A stretch of 64,000 nucleotides of DNA, taken from positions 13,280,501 through 13,344,500 of the forward strand of contig NC_083388.1 of the NCBI RefSeq assembly GCF_031755915.1. Reading direction: 5' to 3'. The stretch is from Ziziphus jujuba. Lineage: Eukaryota > Streptophyta > Magnoliopsida > Rosales > Rhamnaceae. The notes beneath the pieces are model-generated. The model saw only the letters and a program-made list of their open reading frames with translations. It searched no databases and was not told where the DNA came from. Below are positions 34,453 through 45,605 of this stretch, piece by piece (the first letter of the stretch is position 1; the number at the start of each line of letters is the position of its first letter). The position numbers were made by a program, and so were the translations under genes.

Positions 34453-36075
34453 TCAGCTGTCTAACAATCCCATACGGGACACATGCTCCTCAAATATGCC
34501 TACGGATAAGGTCTTAGTCAGTGGATTCACCACCATGCTGTAAGTAGGCGTGTGAACTACAATAATGAGGCATTTTTCAACTTTCTCCTTAACCACAACA
34601 TACTTAACATCAATGTACCTCGCACCAGGGGTATCTTTTAAATTATTAAAGAAAGATACTGCTGCAGTATTGTCACAATACGTCATAATAGGCCTCTTAA
34701 TAGAGTCAACTACTCCCAAATCACGAATAAAATTCCGAAGCCAAACTGCATGACGAGTAGCCTCATAACACGCCACATACTCTGCCTCCATAGTCGAGGA
34801 TGCTGTCACTGACTGTTTGGCACTGTACCAAGATACAGCACCTCCTGCCATGATAAATATATATCCAGTGATAGATTTCTTATCATCCACACAGCCTTTA
34901 TAATCTGCATCACTATAACCAACAACATCTAGGGAGTTGGTACGTCGATATGTCAACATATGATCTTTAGTACTCTGAAGATACCTAAAAACCTTCTTAA
35001 CTGCGTGGTAATGAATAGGACCAGGATTGCTCATAAATCTACCAAGCACACCCACAGCAAAAGCTATATCAGGCCATGTACATACTTGAGCATACATCAA
35101 GCTACCTACTGCTGAAGAATAGCAAACATTCTTCATTGCCATCCTTTCTCTATCATTCTTGGGACATTAATCCTTATAAAACCTTTCACCCTTTGTGGCT
35201 GGCACACTTCCAAGAGAACTATTGTGCATATCAAACCTCTTAAAGATTCTATCAATATACACTCTCTGAGACAACTGCAACACATAATTAGTCCTATCTC
35301 GAACAATCTTAATGCCCAAAACAAAAGAAGCTTCACCAAAATCTTTCATATCAAAATGGTTGCACAACATCTGCTTTATCTTAGACAATAGGTCAGTGTC
35401 ATTAGTAGGCAAAAGTATGTCATCAACATACAACACCAGAAATATAAAACTACTCCCACTGACCTTCATATATATGCACCTATCAACCACATTCTCCTTA
35501 AAGCCATTTCCGATAACAACCTCATCAAACTTGAGATACCATTGTCTCGAAGCTTGCTTAAGACCATAAATTGACTTCTTAAGCTTACAAACCAAATTAC
35601 CATTCCCTGTTTGTTGGAAGCCAACTGGTTGAACCATATACACATTTTCATACAAATCACCATTCAGAAAAGCAGTTCTGACATCCATTTGGTGCAACTC
35701 CAAGTCATAATGTGTCATTATCGCCATAATGATTCTAAAAGAATCCTTTGTGGATACAGGAGAGAAAGTCTCTGTATAATCAATTCCTTCCTTCTGGCTA
35801 AACCCTTTAGCTACAAGTCTAGCCTTATACCTCTCCACTTGACCATTGGAGTCCTTTTTGGTCTTAAAGACCCATTTGCACCCAATAGGCTTGCTACCCT
35901 CTGGTAACTCAACCAAATCCCAAACTCCATTTGATGCCATGGATTTCATTTCATCTTCCATTGCATCCAACCAAAAATTTGAGTTTGAACTGCTTATGGC
36001 CTCCTCATAAGTGACTGGATCTGAATCATCACTTATGTCAAAATATAAGCCGCCGTCCTTAAAACCTCTCCCCAC
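34453..36075 (-). pseudogene. Copia reverse transcriptase and RNase H, one nonsense mutation
   Basis: The RT part (35167-36075) starts in the region GCKWVFKTKKDSNGQVERYK and has the catalytic VLYVDDILL and the YGLKQASRQWY block. RNase H (34453-35142) follows in the same frame with SAVGSLMYAQVCTWPDIAF and ASSTMEAEYVACYEATRHAVW. The only break is a TAA at 35167-35169 where the Copia consensus usually has Gln. The RPDIA motif here reads WPDIA. The N-terminal join to integrase is a deletion near 36045. It would have copied element RNA into DNA. Confidence 0.9.
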
Positions 36076-36640
36076 AAATAATCTGGCAAACTAGAATTTG
36101 CCAACATAGACCGCACCATATCCAACAAAGTCCTATTCCTTCTCTCAGCTATACCATTTTGCTGAGGTGTACCAGGCATCTTATATTGCGCATCAATGCC
36201 ACACTCATGCAAATAAATAGCAAAAGGCCCTGGGTTCCTTCCAGTATCATCATATCTACCATAAAACTCACCACCTCTATCAGACCGTACGGCTTTTATT
36301 TTCTTATTCTTTTGAAGCTTCATCTTGACCTTAAACTCCTTAAAAGCAACAAGCAACTAAAGAATCTGACTTCTCACGGATAAGCTCAACATGTCCATAA
36401 CGAGAAAAATCATTAATAAAAATAATAAAATACCTATACAACCCAAAGCAGTTGGAGTGAAAGGTCCACATACATCAGTATGGATTAATTCCAAAACATC
36501 TCCACACCTTACTTTCTTATCCTTTCTAACCTTGGAAGTTAGCTTCCCTTTCACACATTCAACCCAAGTCGACAGATCGGAGAAATCAAGATTAGCAAGT
36601 ATTCCATCATTCATAATAAATTCCTCCTAATTGAGTGTAC
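36046..36640 (-). pseudogene. Copia integrase core, frameshifted and C-terminally deleted
   Basis: Catalytic residues are legible: ELIHTDVCGPF (first Asp), AVRSDRGGEF (second Asp) and PQQNGIAERRNRTLL (Glu). A frameshift lies near 36350 where the two parts meet. After LPDYLWGEVLRTAAYIL the sequence jumps into the segment before RT (YFDISDDSDPVTYEEAI), so the long C-terminal part of Copia integrase is missing. Confidence 0.85.
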
Positions 36641-38607
36641 ATATGAAACTTTTTGTAATTCTAAAACATATCCAGTAACAAGCTTCAACTTGATTGTTTC
36701 TATAATATCCACTTTCACTCTTGAGCTATCTCCTATGTAAACATGTTGCTTAAGATTAGTTGGCTCCCTTTGCCTTATCATCCTTTTCATTGAATTAGTA
36801 ACTGTTAGGTCTAAAATATTGATGATTTTATGCCATATTTATAGCTTAATATTTGTTAGTTTGTGTTAATTTGTTATGGAAAGATACTTAATTATGTATT
36901 TTTCTTAATCTAGGTAAAAGAGGAAGAATTTTAAGAAAACAACCATAAAAATGGATTCCTTGGGTCGAATTATGGTGGGAAGATTTGAGCTCGAACGGAC
37001 TAAGCATTAAAAAGATACCTTGAAGATTGCATAAAGATTCTATCGGGAATTTCATGATGGAAGTGGATGTCATATGAATCATCAAGATCTGAGGATTTCA
37101 AATGTCTCGTTATTTTTGGATTTCGAGGTGCGAGCAAAGAGTTATCATCATTTAAAGTTTAGAATTTATAAAAAATAATATTCTAGTTAAATCTCCACCA
37201 TTGATCAAAAAAGGGAATCAAGGCAATTTGAGGGCCAAGATAAAAACAAGTGGCAATAATTGGTTAATTTATCATTAATGAGGCACATGTCATGTCACAT
37301 GCTTCATTAAGGGTAAATTAGACTAATTAACTATTTTTTTTAGGAGGAATTAGATAAAAGGAAAGTAGTAGAGAGCAAGTAATATACAGTTTCCTTTTTA
37401 CATATGAAATTCGTCCAACCCTTTTCATGGCCTAAAAAAGGTATCTTCCAAGACTCCCACATTGAAAATAAAGAGAGAAAAAGATTCCCGAGATCCTATA
37501 TATATAGCCCCCACCACATTGAAGGAAGATATACAAGTTTAGAGAGTTATTTAAGAGCTTTTAGGAGGCTTAAATAGAAACAAACCAAATTTTGGGAGTT
37601 TCTAAGATTCTCTTAAGGGTTCTAGGGTTTTAAAGTTTTAGAGTTTTAGAAGATCAATTGGAGAGCTTGGAGGAGGGAGAGAGACGTGGGCTTGCTTGGA
37701 GAAGAAGGCTACGACTTTGAGAGCTCTTGGAGGAGAATTTCTTCAATAGTTTTTATTCTCTTTTCCTTTCTCTTTAATTAATTGTGAATCTTATTATTTT
37801 TAATAATTATGGATGTTGAAATTATTTTTACCATGAACTAATTTTCATAGCTAGGGCTATGATGTAGCCCTAACTATGAAGGTTTAATTATTTTAATATA
37901 TGTTGAGTTTTATTTAATTAGTAATATGTTTTGTTAAAAAATTATTGGTATACTTAATGCTTTCATAGGCCGGAAGGAATGAATGATTTTAATAATATTT
38001 GAGCTTGGAAAAGGATAATATTATGGATCTCCAATGATTTACATGAATGCATAATTGATTGGAAAATAGTTATGTCCCATGCCATATTATTTGCTTAATC
38101 TATGCTTGATGAATTTGCATGATTTAATTTATAGGCCGGAAGGAATAAATTTGGTTATGTGAATATTATCAATTGTGAGTGGAAACTACTTTTGATTAAT
38201 TTTGTGATTAAGTGTGGTTAACAAAATTACTAGTTAATTAAATTCACATATTTAAGTAATTAAATTGGAATACGTAGTGGTGAAATCAAATGTCCTAGTA
38301 TTCATAATTATTCAATTCTCTCTCTTACTTGAAATTGATCTAATTTTAATTGATTGCTTTTGTTTAATTTAGTTTATTTAGTTTTCAATTACCATTTTAA
38401 ATTTTCGTTCAAATATTATCAAAACCTAATTATCTTTGGTACTTAATACTTAATCCCTTGGGTATGACAACCCTATTTTTCCACTTTATTACTTGAAAAC
38501 GATTCGTGCACTTGCGAGTTGATTTTACACATCAGTAACATGAATTGTTGCTCCAGTATCTAGCCTCTAAGAATTCAAAGGCACATCAACAATATTGGTC
38601 TCAATCA
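36641..38607 (-). pseudogene. Copia protease, split by a solo LTR in its active-site region
   Basis: The minus strand at 38535-38565 reads LDTGATIHVT, the aspartic protease motif. The GTAAC duplication follows, then 1.7 kb of foreign LTR, and the frame resumes at 36802 with TNSMKRMIRQ ... IGDSSRVKV and the family's VSYV block near 36650. The insertion therefore destroyed the polyprotein a few residues after the catalytic Asp. Confidence 0.88.
36803..38534 (+). mobile_element. Solo LTR of the Athila-like family, nested in the Copia protease
   Basis: 1,732 bp, TGTTAGGTCTAAAATATTGA...TTTTACACATCA, flanked by the perfect duplication GTAAC (36798-36802 and 38535-38539). It is very similar to the 3' LTR at 3963-5690, so the two derive from a recent burst. 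No internal sequence remains. Confidence 0.96.
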
Positions 38608-39081
38608 TTAAAATATTATCTCTTTTTTTTTTTTCTCTTGCTTTCCCTTTAAATTCCAACACTCTATCTTCTTGTGTCCAACTTTATTGCAGTAACCATA
38701 CCGTCCATTGAAGTACTCTTTCTGATAAGCATCATCATACTTAGTATTATTCAAAAGGTCCAAATAATGATGTTCCTCATTCATATTAAACTTGATAAAT
38801 TTATTTCCTATCTCTTCAAGAAGTTCCTTTGCTGTTTCCACCTTTTGAATACTCGCATAAATTGATTCATCCATATAATTCTCCATCATCATCATGCAGC
38901 ACTTATTAGAATGCCTTCAAAACTCATAAAGCTTTATATCTGTTGCACTACTCTCATCAGTTGGTATCTCTAGTGGATCTATCTCTAAAGCCAAATCCAA
39001 TTTCATAAATGTCAAATTCATAGCTAAAGTCTTCTTCCACTTCTGATAGTTTGTCCCATCCAATTTCATCATGGCAGTCAT
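38608..39081 (-). pseudogene. Copia gag, with internal deletion
   Basis: The likely start is MTAMMKLDGTNYQKWKKTL at 39081, the usual Copia gag opening. A second frame (38608-38895) holds TAKELLEEIGNKFIKFN and, at its end, the zinc knuckle YCNKVGHKKIECW (CX2CX4HX4C with the first Cys pair shifted: Y-C-N-K). The central capsid part between LLNNTKYDDA and the knuckle is much shorter than usual, so about 80 residues appear deleted. A frameshift separates the two parts near 38905. Confidence 0.75.
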
Positions 39082-40422
39082 AGGCAGAACATTCGGGGTG
39101 CTACTAACTTTGAAAATAGCAAGCACAATAACACATTTAATACATATAAAATAATAACTATTTTCGAGCCCCTTAACACAAAACACAAACATAAATTCGC
39201 TTAGGGTCTTTGTAGCACTAAACATACCCTTACGCGGGCTAGGGACAGTCAACCAAATAACCACAATCAAATGCATTGAACTGAATCACCGATAGGGTAA
39301 CCCAGAACCTGCGATTCATGGTATTCAATCAACTTCCACTGCCATTCCAGGCATCATACAAAGCAACTAAAACCACCGACAGGGTAGCCTAGTTACCTGT
39401 ATAGACCCTGGTTAATAAGTGGGAGATAATTAACAAATTGGCAATTTCATGATATAGGTAAATAAAAGATAATCCATCCACTATGCCAACACACATTACA
39501 TTGGTACACATAATGCAGACAAAATAAGTCTCACGACAGGTGAGTACCTAAAATCCCACACTACTATACCAACTAGGCACAAAGCCTCTTTGGGTAAGCT
39601 CACACAATCCAATTTTCCAATCACAAATATTTAATTTAATTTAATAAAATTGGAATGTGATAATTAAACAAATAAATAAACAATAAATATATAAATTAAA
39701 CAATTGAATCATTAAATTAATTAATAAATAAATAACAAATAAATCAATAATAAAAAAAAAGAGAATAAAAATAAATAGGTTTTTTTTTTTTTGCCTGCTG
39801 ACGTCAGCAGTCAGCCTAAAAATGGCACATTGTTCGCGCCTTCTTCCTTAGCTAGCCGGGTCAGGTCTGAATCGATTCCAACCTGTACGGGTCCGGCGAC
39901 CCAATTTCTTACCTGGCTCTATCTAGCCGTTCTGGAGTCCGTTTCCGGAAATACCGGCGCCAATAGTTTCGTCTTCCCTTGGGCAACATTTCCCACAAAT
40001 CAATTTGATTCAAAAACAACCCAAAATAAACACCCAAGCAAGGTTTATATTCGGCCATGGAAGGTTCAATAAAACATAGCCCAGTTTTCAAATAGCATCA
40101 ATAACCATTATTCGGATTTTAAGGGTTTGATTTTTTTTTTTTTAATGAAGAAATAGCAATTGAATTATATATATATATATATGAATACATAATCGAAAGT
40201 ATTATCACACAGATTCCAGCAAATATATAAACATCACAAACACAATCGGGCATGAATCATATATATTCACAAGATATGTAATTTTGATTCTCTTAATCTA
40301 CACATGTATTCGAATCAGAGAAGAAGGACAAATAAACAAAAAACATGTATAGATTATTCAATGGCCAAACATATAGTAATAATCCGAATAATCACATGAA
40401 ATTTATTATACATATTAACCAT
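39082..40422 (-). other. Untranslated leader of the Copia element
   Basis: About 1.3 kb lie between the primer site and gag. The region contains two similar motifs ACCGATAGGGTAACC (39288) and ACCGACAGGGTAGCC (39372), a 16-bp perfect palindrome at 39795-39810 and a GC-richer stretch at 39790-40090. No conserved protein was recognised. Confidence 0.6.
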
Positions 40423-40434
40423 GCTCTGATACCA
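40423..40434 (-). promoter_or_regulatory. Primer binding site of the Copia element
   Basis: TGGTATCAGAGC on the minus strand, two bases inside the LTR edge: initiator tRNA-Met type. Confidence 0.92.
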
Positions 40435-40436
40435 AT

Positions 40437-40946
40437 TGTTAGGATTTTAAGGATCTTAATAGGCATAATAAATTCCAATCAAGTATAAAATACTAACCTT
40501 CGAAGGCAACTATTGATAAACTATCAATCTACTATCTGCAAAACTGAAAACAATGTAAAGTAGTGCCTATGGACACACTACTCTCAAACCACTTTCAGAT
40601 CTCTGAAAACCCTAATATCAGAATACCGTATGGCATATGTTTTTTTGCTTGACCTAGACCTTTTATAGTCTCTGCAAGTCACACTTACCCATTAATTTTT
40701 AACACACACAAAATACTAATAATTTAATAATATAATAATACTAGGAAAAATATGGGTAAGTCATTGGGCTTTTAAAAAGAGTTGGTCCTCCAGTCTAATG
40801 GGCCAACTGGAGTCTTATAGAAAGTGTGTGACCAAGGGCCCTACCACAAAATAATAATAAAATAAACCAGTCCCATTAATGGCATAAATAGGCCCTGTAA
40901 GTAAGTAATTGATTATGCTAAGTTCACAAATTATTTATTTATCTAT
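40437..40946 (-). repeat. 5' LTR of the Copia element
   Basis: It begins TGTTAGGATTTTAAGG on the plus strand and matches 33395-33906. The outer end reads ATTTATCTATATTTT where the partner has ATTTATCTAACA, so the terminal bases are lost or mutated. Confidence 0.88.
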
Positions 40947-41117
40947 ATTTTGTTTTCTAAAAATAGAAATCTTTTTTTTTGGTAATTGGAGAAACTATAA
41001 AACTTGTTACCGATAAATGGTAATTTATCGTAGAAATAGTCGAATTGCCTATTCTAAGGATCCTCGATACAGAAGAAATAGTTTAGGAATTACAAAGATG
41101 GGACTACATTTCACAAC
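40947..41117. other. Short spacer before the tRNA-like sequence
   Basis: No domain was recognised. The stretch 41000-41117 is less AT-rich and could belong to the same insertion as the tRNA-like sequence. Confidence 0.4.
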
Positions 41118-41189
41118 GGGCATTTGGTCTAGTGGTATGATTCTTGTTTGGGGTGCAAGAGGTCCTAAGTTTAATTCTAAGGAAATTTC
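41118..41189 (+). pseudogene. tRNA-Pro-like sequence, degenerate
   Basis: GGGCATTTGGTCTAGTGGTA opens exactly like plant tRNA-Pro. The anticodon arm is CTTGT-TTGGGGT-GCAAG, giving anticodon GGG, and the T loop is TTTAATT. The D-arm and anticodon stem pair well. The T stem has one mismatch, and the 3' acceptor strand (GAAATTT) does not pair with GGGCATT. Eukaryotes normally read Pro with AGG, TGG and CGG anticodons, so this looks like a decayed copy whose 3' end was replaced at the junction with the ABC-transporter relic. Confidence 0.6.
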
Positions 41190-41716
41190 TACAACCTTGG
41201 GAAGAAATTTTCAAACACTTGATTGAATCTCGCCGTGAAAATAAATTCAAATGGTTGTTGGAAGCTTAAGTTAAGAAGGTTTGCGGGGAATCTATTGAAT
41301 TGGATGTCTTGAACCATTGTATCTATACATCTTAACAGTGCCAGCTTTTAATTACAGGCACCATATTGTTCACAATTTTAGGCACCTTGAGAAACGAGGA
41401 GCATGGGAGAGCCTGTGAGAATGATAGCGAAAGCTCTTTCCCGCAATCAAATCAGGGTTAAGGTTTTGTTTGATTGGCTGAATGCTTTTCACTTGATGAT
41501 AAGATCAAAGATGATGGAGTAAAGAAGATACTCGATGTTGGAGAACTCTGAAATAGAGCTTAAAAATTCAATGTGAAATTTTTAGTTGGGACCCATAATC
41601 AACCATTCCAACTCTACAAGGCATATTAGATTTGGAAATTAGACTGGGGCAAAAAATTTTTGTTTGTGGGCTTGTTGGTGCAGGAAAGTTCATCACTATT
41701 ATATGCTATAATATGA
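41181..41716 (+). pseudogene. Relic of an ABCC-type (MRP) ABC transporter, end of TMD1 to NBD1 Walker A
   Basis: In shifting frames the plus strand reads FLQPWEEIFKHLIESRREN then FKWLLEA, later TILFTILGTLR, MGEPVRMIAKAL, RVKVLFDWLNAF, DKIKDDGVKK, and finally EIFSWDP, a stop, PTLQGILDLEIRLGQ and KIFVCGLVGAGK. This is the order in plant ABCC transporters: the last helices of TMD1, the linker, then NBD1 with the Walker A motif (G-x-x-G-x-G-K). The usual GKS is GKF here. At least three frameshifts and two stops occur and nothing after Walker A is recognisable. Confidence 0.72.
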
Positions 41717-42606
41717 GAGATACCAAAACTTTTAGGAACTATAAAAAAGAAAAAAAGAACTTTAAGCTGCATGCTCTACCCTTGTTATCAGAAGTTGAAC
41801 TTTTTAAGAAGACATTGTAAGTTTTTTATTTTTTTTAATTACTATGCAGGAAAATATGATTAGATTTCCCATTTTTTCAGCTATATTTTCGTATTAAAAA
41901 ATAATTTTCTGAAAATAACATCAAAATAAGTCTCTAGAATAAATTTTATAGGAAAAATATTAGAGATTCTTTCTTAGACTCAATAGATTTATTGCGTGCC
42001 TAGATTTCTATATTAGAATATTAACTTTCGATTGCATATAAATTTTTATCTTTAAAATTAATTTTCATATACTATGGTGCCTTCAAGCGTAGAATTGGTG
42101 TTTTTTTTTTCCCTTTTTTTCTTTTTTTTTTTTTTTTTTTTTTTTTACGTTGGTGGTTATTGGCACTAGCAAAGAGGTGCTTGGACTAATTTTCCTACGA
42201 AAGGGGAGTCCAAGTCATGTTTCCTATTTGGATATTTAGTTTTCTTGGTGCATATATGCAAACAAGCACACAGACCCTTACCCCTCTCAAGTCTCAAGTG
42301 AGTGTGTGCCTGATGCTCTGTAGTAACAAGTATTAGTTGTTTGTCTTTTACTTTTTGTTAGTTTTTGAGTTCCAAAGTGGCCAACTCTGCACCATGCTTG
42401 CTTGTTTGCTTTTGTGTATGTTACTATGCAATTGTCTGGGGACAGTTCATCTACGTATTAGAAAATCATGGCATTGTTAGCCATGAACATAAGCAAACCT
42501 GAAACCTAGGTGCTTTGGTCGAAGGGTTGCTTCCTAAGCGTTTTTTTTTTTTTAGGTATTTTTTTTGTATTTTGTTTAAGCCCAATTTTGTATAATCTAG
42601 GCTAGT
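41717..42606. other. Spacer before Gypsy-A
   Basis: It contains a T-rich block (42103-42147) and a less AT-rich stretch (42150-42530) in which I recognise no gene. The last five bases, CTAGT, should be the left duplication of Gypsy-A, whose right end lies outside the window. Confidence 0.5.
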
Positions 42607-43783
42607 TCATAAGAATCCGCCCATACCCATACCACTGACTATCCGCTGGGGTGTTAACCCTTTACAAATGAAGTCGGGACCAATCACTAGGGTACAAGCT
42701 AGGAAATTCAAAGACAATCTAGTTAGCTTAATCCAATGAGTGATTCAATCTCAAGAGGGCATGGCATTATCTGAAGATCCAAAGCCTATCTTGTGTATTC
42801 AAGTTACAAAGGCGGAAATGGATCCGGCAAGCTGTTTTGGTACATTTTTGGGCCCTAGGCAGTAAGGAATGGATTCACCACTTCATGAACTAAAGTAATA
42901 TCACCAAAAGGTCATAAAATCATGTAAAGGTAGAAACAAAAGCAATCAAAGATTACATTTGGGCATACAATTCTTTTTGGCTGAAATTGCTCACTTTTGG
43001 CGTTGGCTTTGTTCTATTTTGTTGATTAAGCACTTTCTCTTTGTTCCAATCAAGGGCAATGTATGGGAATCATTATCAATCCTATTTGGCATCCTACATG
43101 GCATATGGGAGTTGATTTGGAGCCAAAATTTGCTAGAGATTGGATAAAGATAGCTTAGTTGTCAACTAGTCAACTAGTTTCCTAATTTGAGTTTGACTTT
43201 TTGTTTAGAAAACTATCTTGTCAACTAGTTTCCTAATTTGAGTTTGACTTTTTATTTAGAAAACTTTCTTTTATTTTGGTTTTTATTTGTTTAGTTGCTG
43301 GACAAATTAACTTAGGAAAGTTGATATATTTCAATTGTAAATTAATTAATTCCTAATTCAAAATAAAGGAATTAATTAATTCAAAATTAGATTAGGAAAG
43401 GAGGAGAATTCAGCCACACCTAGTTTCCTAAACCTATGGCTGGTTTCTCTATGGTGTTTTAGGGTTTTTGCTTTTGTCTTTCAAACATATTTAAAGTTTT
43501 ATTTTCTTAATAAAATATAGTACATTATTCACATAGAAAAATATTTGTGAGAAATAATTCTCTTTATTCTCTTTGAATACCTAAAACACTTAATAGAAAT
43601 CAAGTGTTTTAGTTTGACTTATCAATAGGATATCCATCACCTATTGTGACATCTTCATCATGTGCCAAAGTTTCTAATCCCAAGTTAATTAGGGGTTAAA
43701 GTTTCCATTAGAATCTGAATATAATTTAAGATTCGGGCTAATATAATATAGGTTTAGGAGCAAGTCAACCTAAGTTCGTATCA
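42607..43783 (+). repeat. 5' LTR of Gypsy-A
   Basis: It starts TCATAAGAATCCGCCC (consensus TGATGAGAATCC) and ends CTAAGTTCGTATCA. It contains a GPITRVQARKFKDNL-like coding stretch near 42670 and a local ~60-bp duplication (TCAACTAGTTTCCTAATTTG at 43160 and 43222). The LTR at 63163-64000, reversed, is the same subfamily. Confidence 0.85.
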
Positions 43784-44930
43784 TTATCAGAGACGAATTT
43801 TGTTCAAGCATGATCTATCTTATTTGCTTTATTTTGTTTTGCGTTATTCTGTAATTTTAACATGAGGTTAAGATTGTATTCTATCTCATCCACATTCTGC
43901 ATTAAAAGAAAAAAAAAAAGGATTTTTCTTCATAGTCGAATTTGTTTGTTTGTTTTGGTCAAATTTTTGCTTCTTAGTTTGTTGGTTGTTTTGCATAATT
44001 GTTCTTAGTAATTTGGTTTATTGTTAATTTTTCTTTTCTGTTTTAATCTTAAATTATTTGCATTCATATATTAAAAAAAAAAAAAAAGGAGTTTGAGAAC
44101 ATATTGGATAAAACCTACAAATTTTTGCTATTTGTTTTTGTTGAAAGTTTGTCTCGGGTTTGGCGGACATTTGGCATTTGGAATTGCAAGTTTGGTGTTG
44201 TTTCTTACTACAGGAATTTGTGTTTACAATCTGTGAGTGATTTAAAAAAAAGAAAGAAAAAGAAGAAAAGTTGAATATAAAAAAAAAAAAAAAAAAACAG
44301 CACATAGATCGGTTTGTGGAAGGTTGAAAAATTGAGTTTGTTTTGGTGTGGAATTTCAATTGTGATTATTTGGAGTTGCTGTTATTCATTCTATATAGCT
44401 ATTGGAGATTTGAATTTTGACTTCCAAAATCATTTGGATTAAAATTGGTAAAGAATTTGAAACAAAAACTTAAAATTACAATAACTACAACCAACAACAT
44501 TCCACATTTTATTCGAATTGTTTCTTATTTGTTTTTTTCAATCTCCTTTCCAAACTTTATCCTTCAATTATTGGCCCTTAATATTCTGATTTATCCCTTA
44601 TTAAATCCAAAAATTTGCCTTGCTAATTTACCTTGTTGTTGGTTAGTTAGACCGAGATTAGATTTTATCAATTCACCCAGTATTTGCTTGTTTTAGTTAC
44701 TGTTCTATTGATAAGTTTAATTAAGGCATATTTGTGATATAGCTGCTGCTTTTAGTGTGTTTTAATAGAACTTTAAGATATTCTTGTGAGTGGAAAAAGA
44801 CAAGAGAGTGTTATCTTAGAAGAGGGTCAAAAGCTGAAACTAGTGTGCAAACACGAATGCCGAGACCTTATTTGAGTGAAACACGTGAGGGAGTAATTTT
44901 GGTGAGAATTTTTGTGCTATTTATACTAAC
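43784..44930 (+). other. Leader of Gypsy-A, primer site damaged
   Basis: Where the primer site should be, the sequence reads TTATCAGAGACG, a partly deleted TGGTATCAGAGC. The leader has A-rich tracts at 43907-43919, 44072-44087 and 44240-44300. GAGTTTGTTTTGGTGTGG at 44335-44352 is the unoccupied counterpart of the Gypsy-D insertion site. Confidence 0.75.
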
Positions 44931-45605
44931 ATGGCAGATTCAAGAATGAGAAGAGGAGATGGCTCATTAACAATTAATGAAGAGGAATTTGTAGGGTTCA
45001 AGGGTGAATCTCTAGTAACGGGAAATAAAGGTGAACCTACCGATATGATGGTGATCTTAGAACAACTCCAAAGCATAAATGCTCACTTTGATCACCTAGA
45101 TCAAAGAATTGACAGATTTTAGAACTCACAAGGTGAACGAATCCTAGGGTGGATTTACATGGAGCTCGAGGCCGAGGACGAGTTCGAGGAGGCCGTGGAT
45201 GTCCTAGGGTAGGATTTAAGGAAAGTAATTTTGGAGACAATCTAGAGGAGGAGTTTGATGATATTTTTACATTCCAAGAAAGGTAAAACTGTGGGAGGAA
45301 AGCTAGAGATGAGGATGATGATCTTGGGAATGTTAAAGTGAACATTCCACCATTTATGGGAAAAAGTGATCCAGAGGCATATCTAGAGTGGGAGGCACGT
45401 ATGGAGATGATATTTGATTGCCACAATTATTCCGAGGCAAAGAAAGTTAAATTGGTCGCTGTGGAATTTGGACATTATGCACTCCAATGGTGGACAAATG
45501 AGCAAAGTATTCGGAGAAGAGTTGTTGATGAATTGATTACTACTTAGTGACAAATGAAAGAAACCATGAGAAAGAGATTTATGCTAACTCACTACCATAG
45601 GTTAC
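44931..45605 (+). pseudogene. Gypsy-A gag, proximal part
   Basis: It opens MADSRMRRGDGSLTINEEE. It has a stop at 45120 after DQRIDRF, a shifted glycine/arginine-rich stretch, then NIPPFMGKSDPEAYLEWEAR and YALQWWTNEQS (45338-45547), another stop, and RKRFMLTHYHRL up to the Gypsy-B insertion. This is a typical chromovirus-like capsid, non-functional. Confidence 0.85.

Larger units (their letters stand above)
33395..40946 (-). mobile_element. Ty1/Copia element on the minus strand, with internal deletions and a nested solo LTR
   Basis: Two LTRs (33395-33906 and 40437-40946), a tRNA-iMet primer site next to the right LTR and a polypurine tract next to the left one fix the orientation. In coding order it has gag, protease, integrase, RT and RNase H, the Copia order (integrase before RT). 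It is broken by stops, frameshifts, internal deletions and the solo LTR at 36803-38534. The outer edge of the right LTR lacks the expected ...TAACA and no target-site duplication is visible. Confidence 0.9.

Noticed and set aside
39791..40072. 93-codon plus-strand frame in the Copia leader
   Set aside because: It is antisense to the element, has no recognisable domain, and sits in leader sequence.
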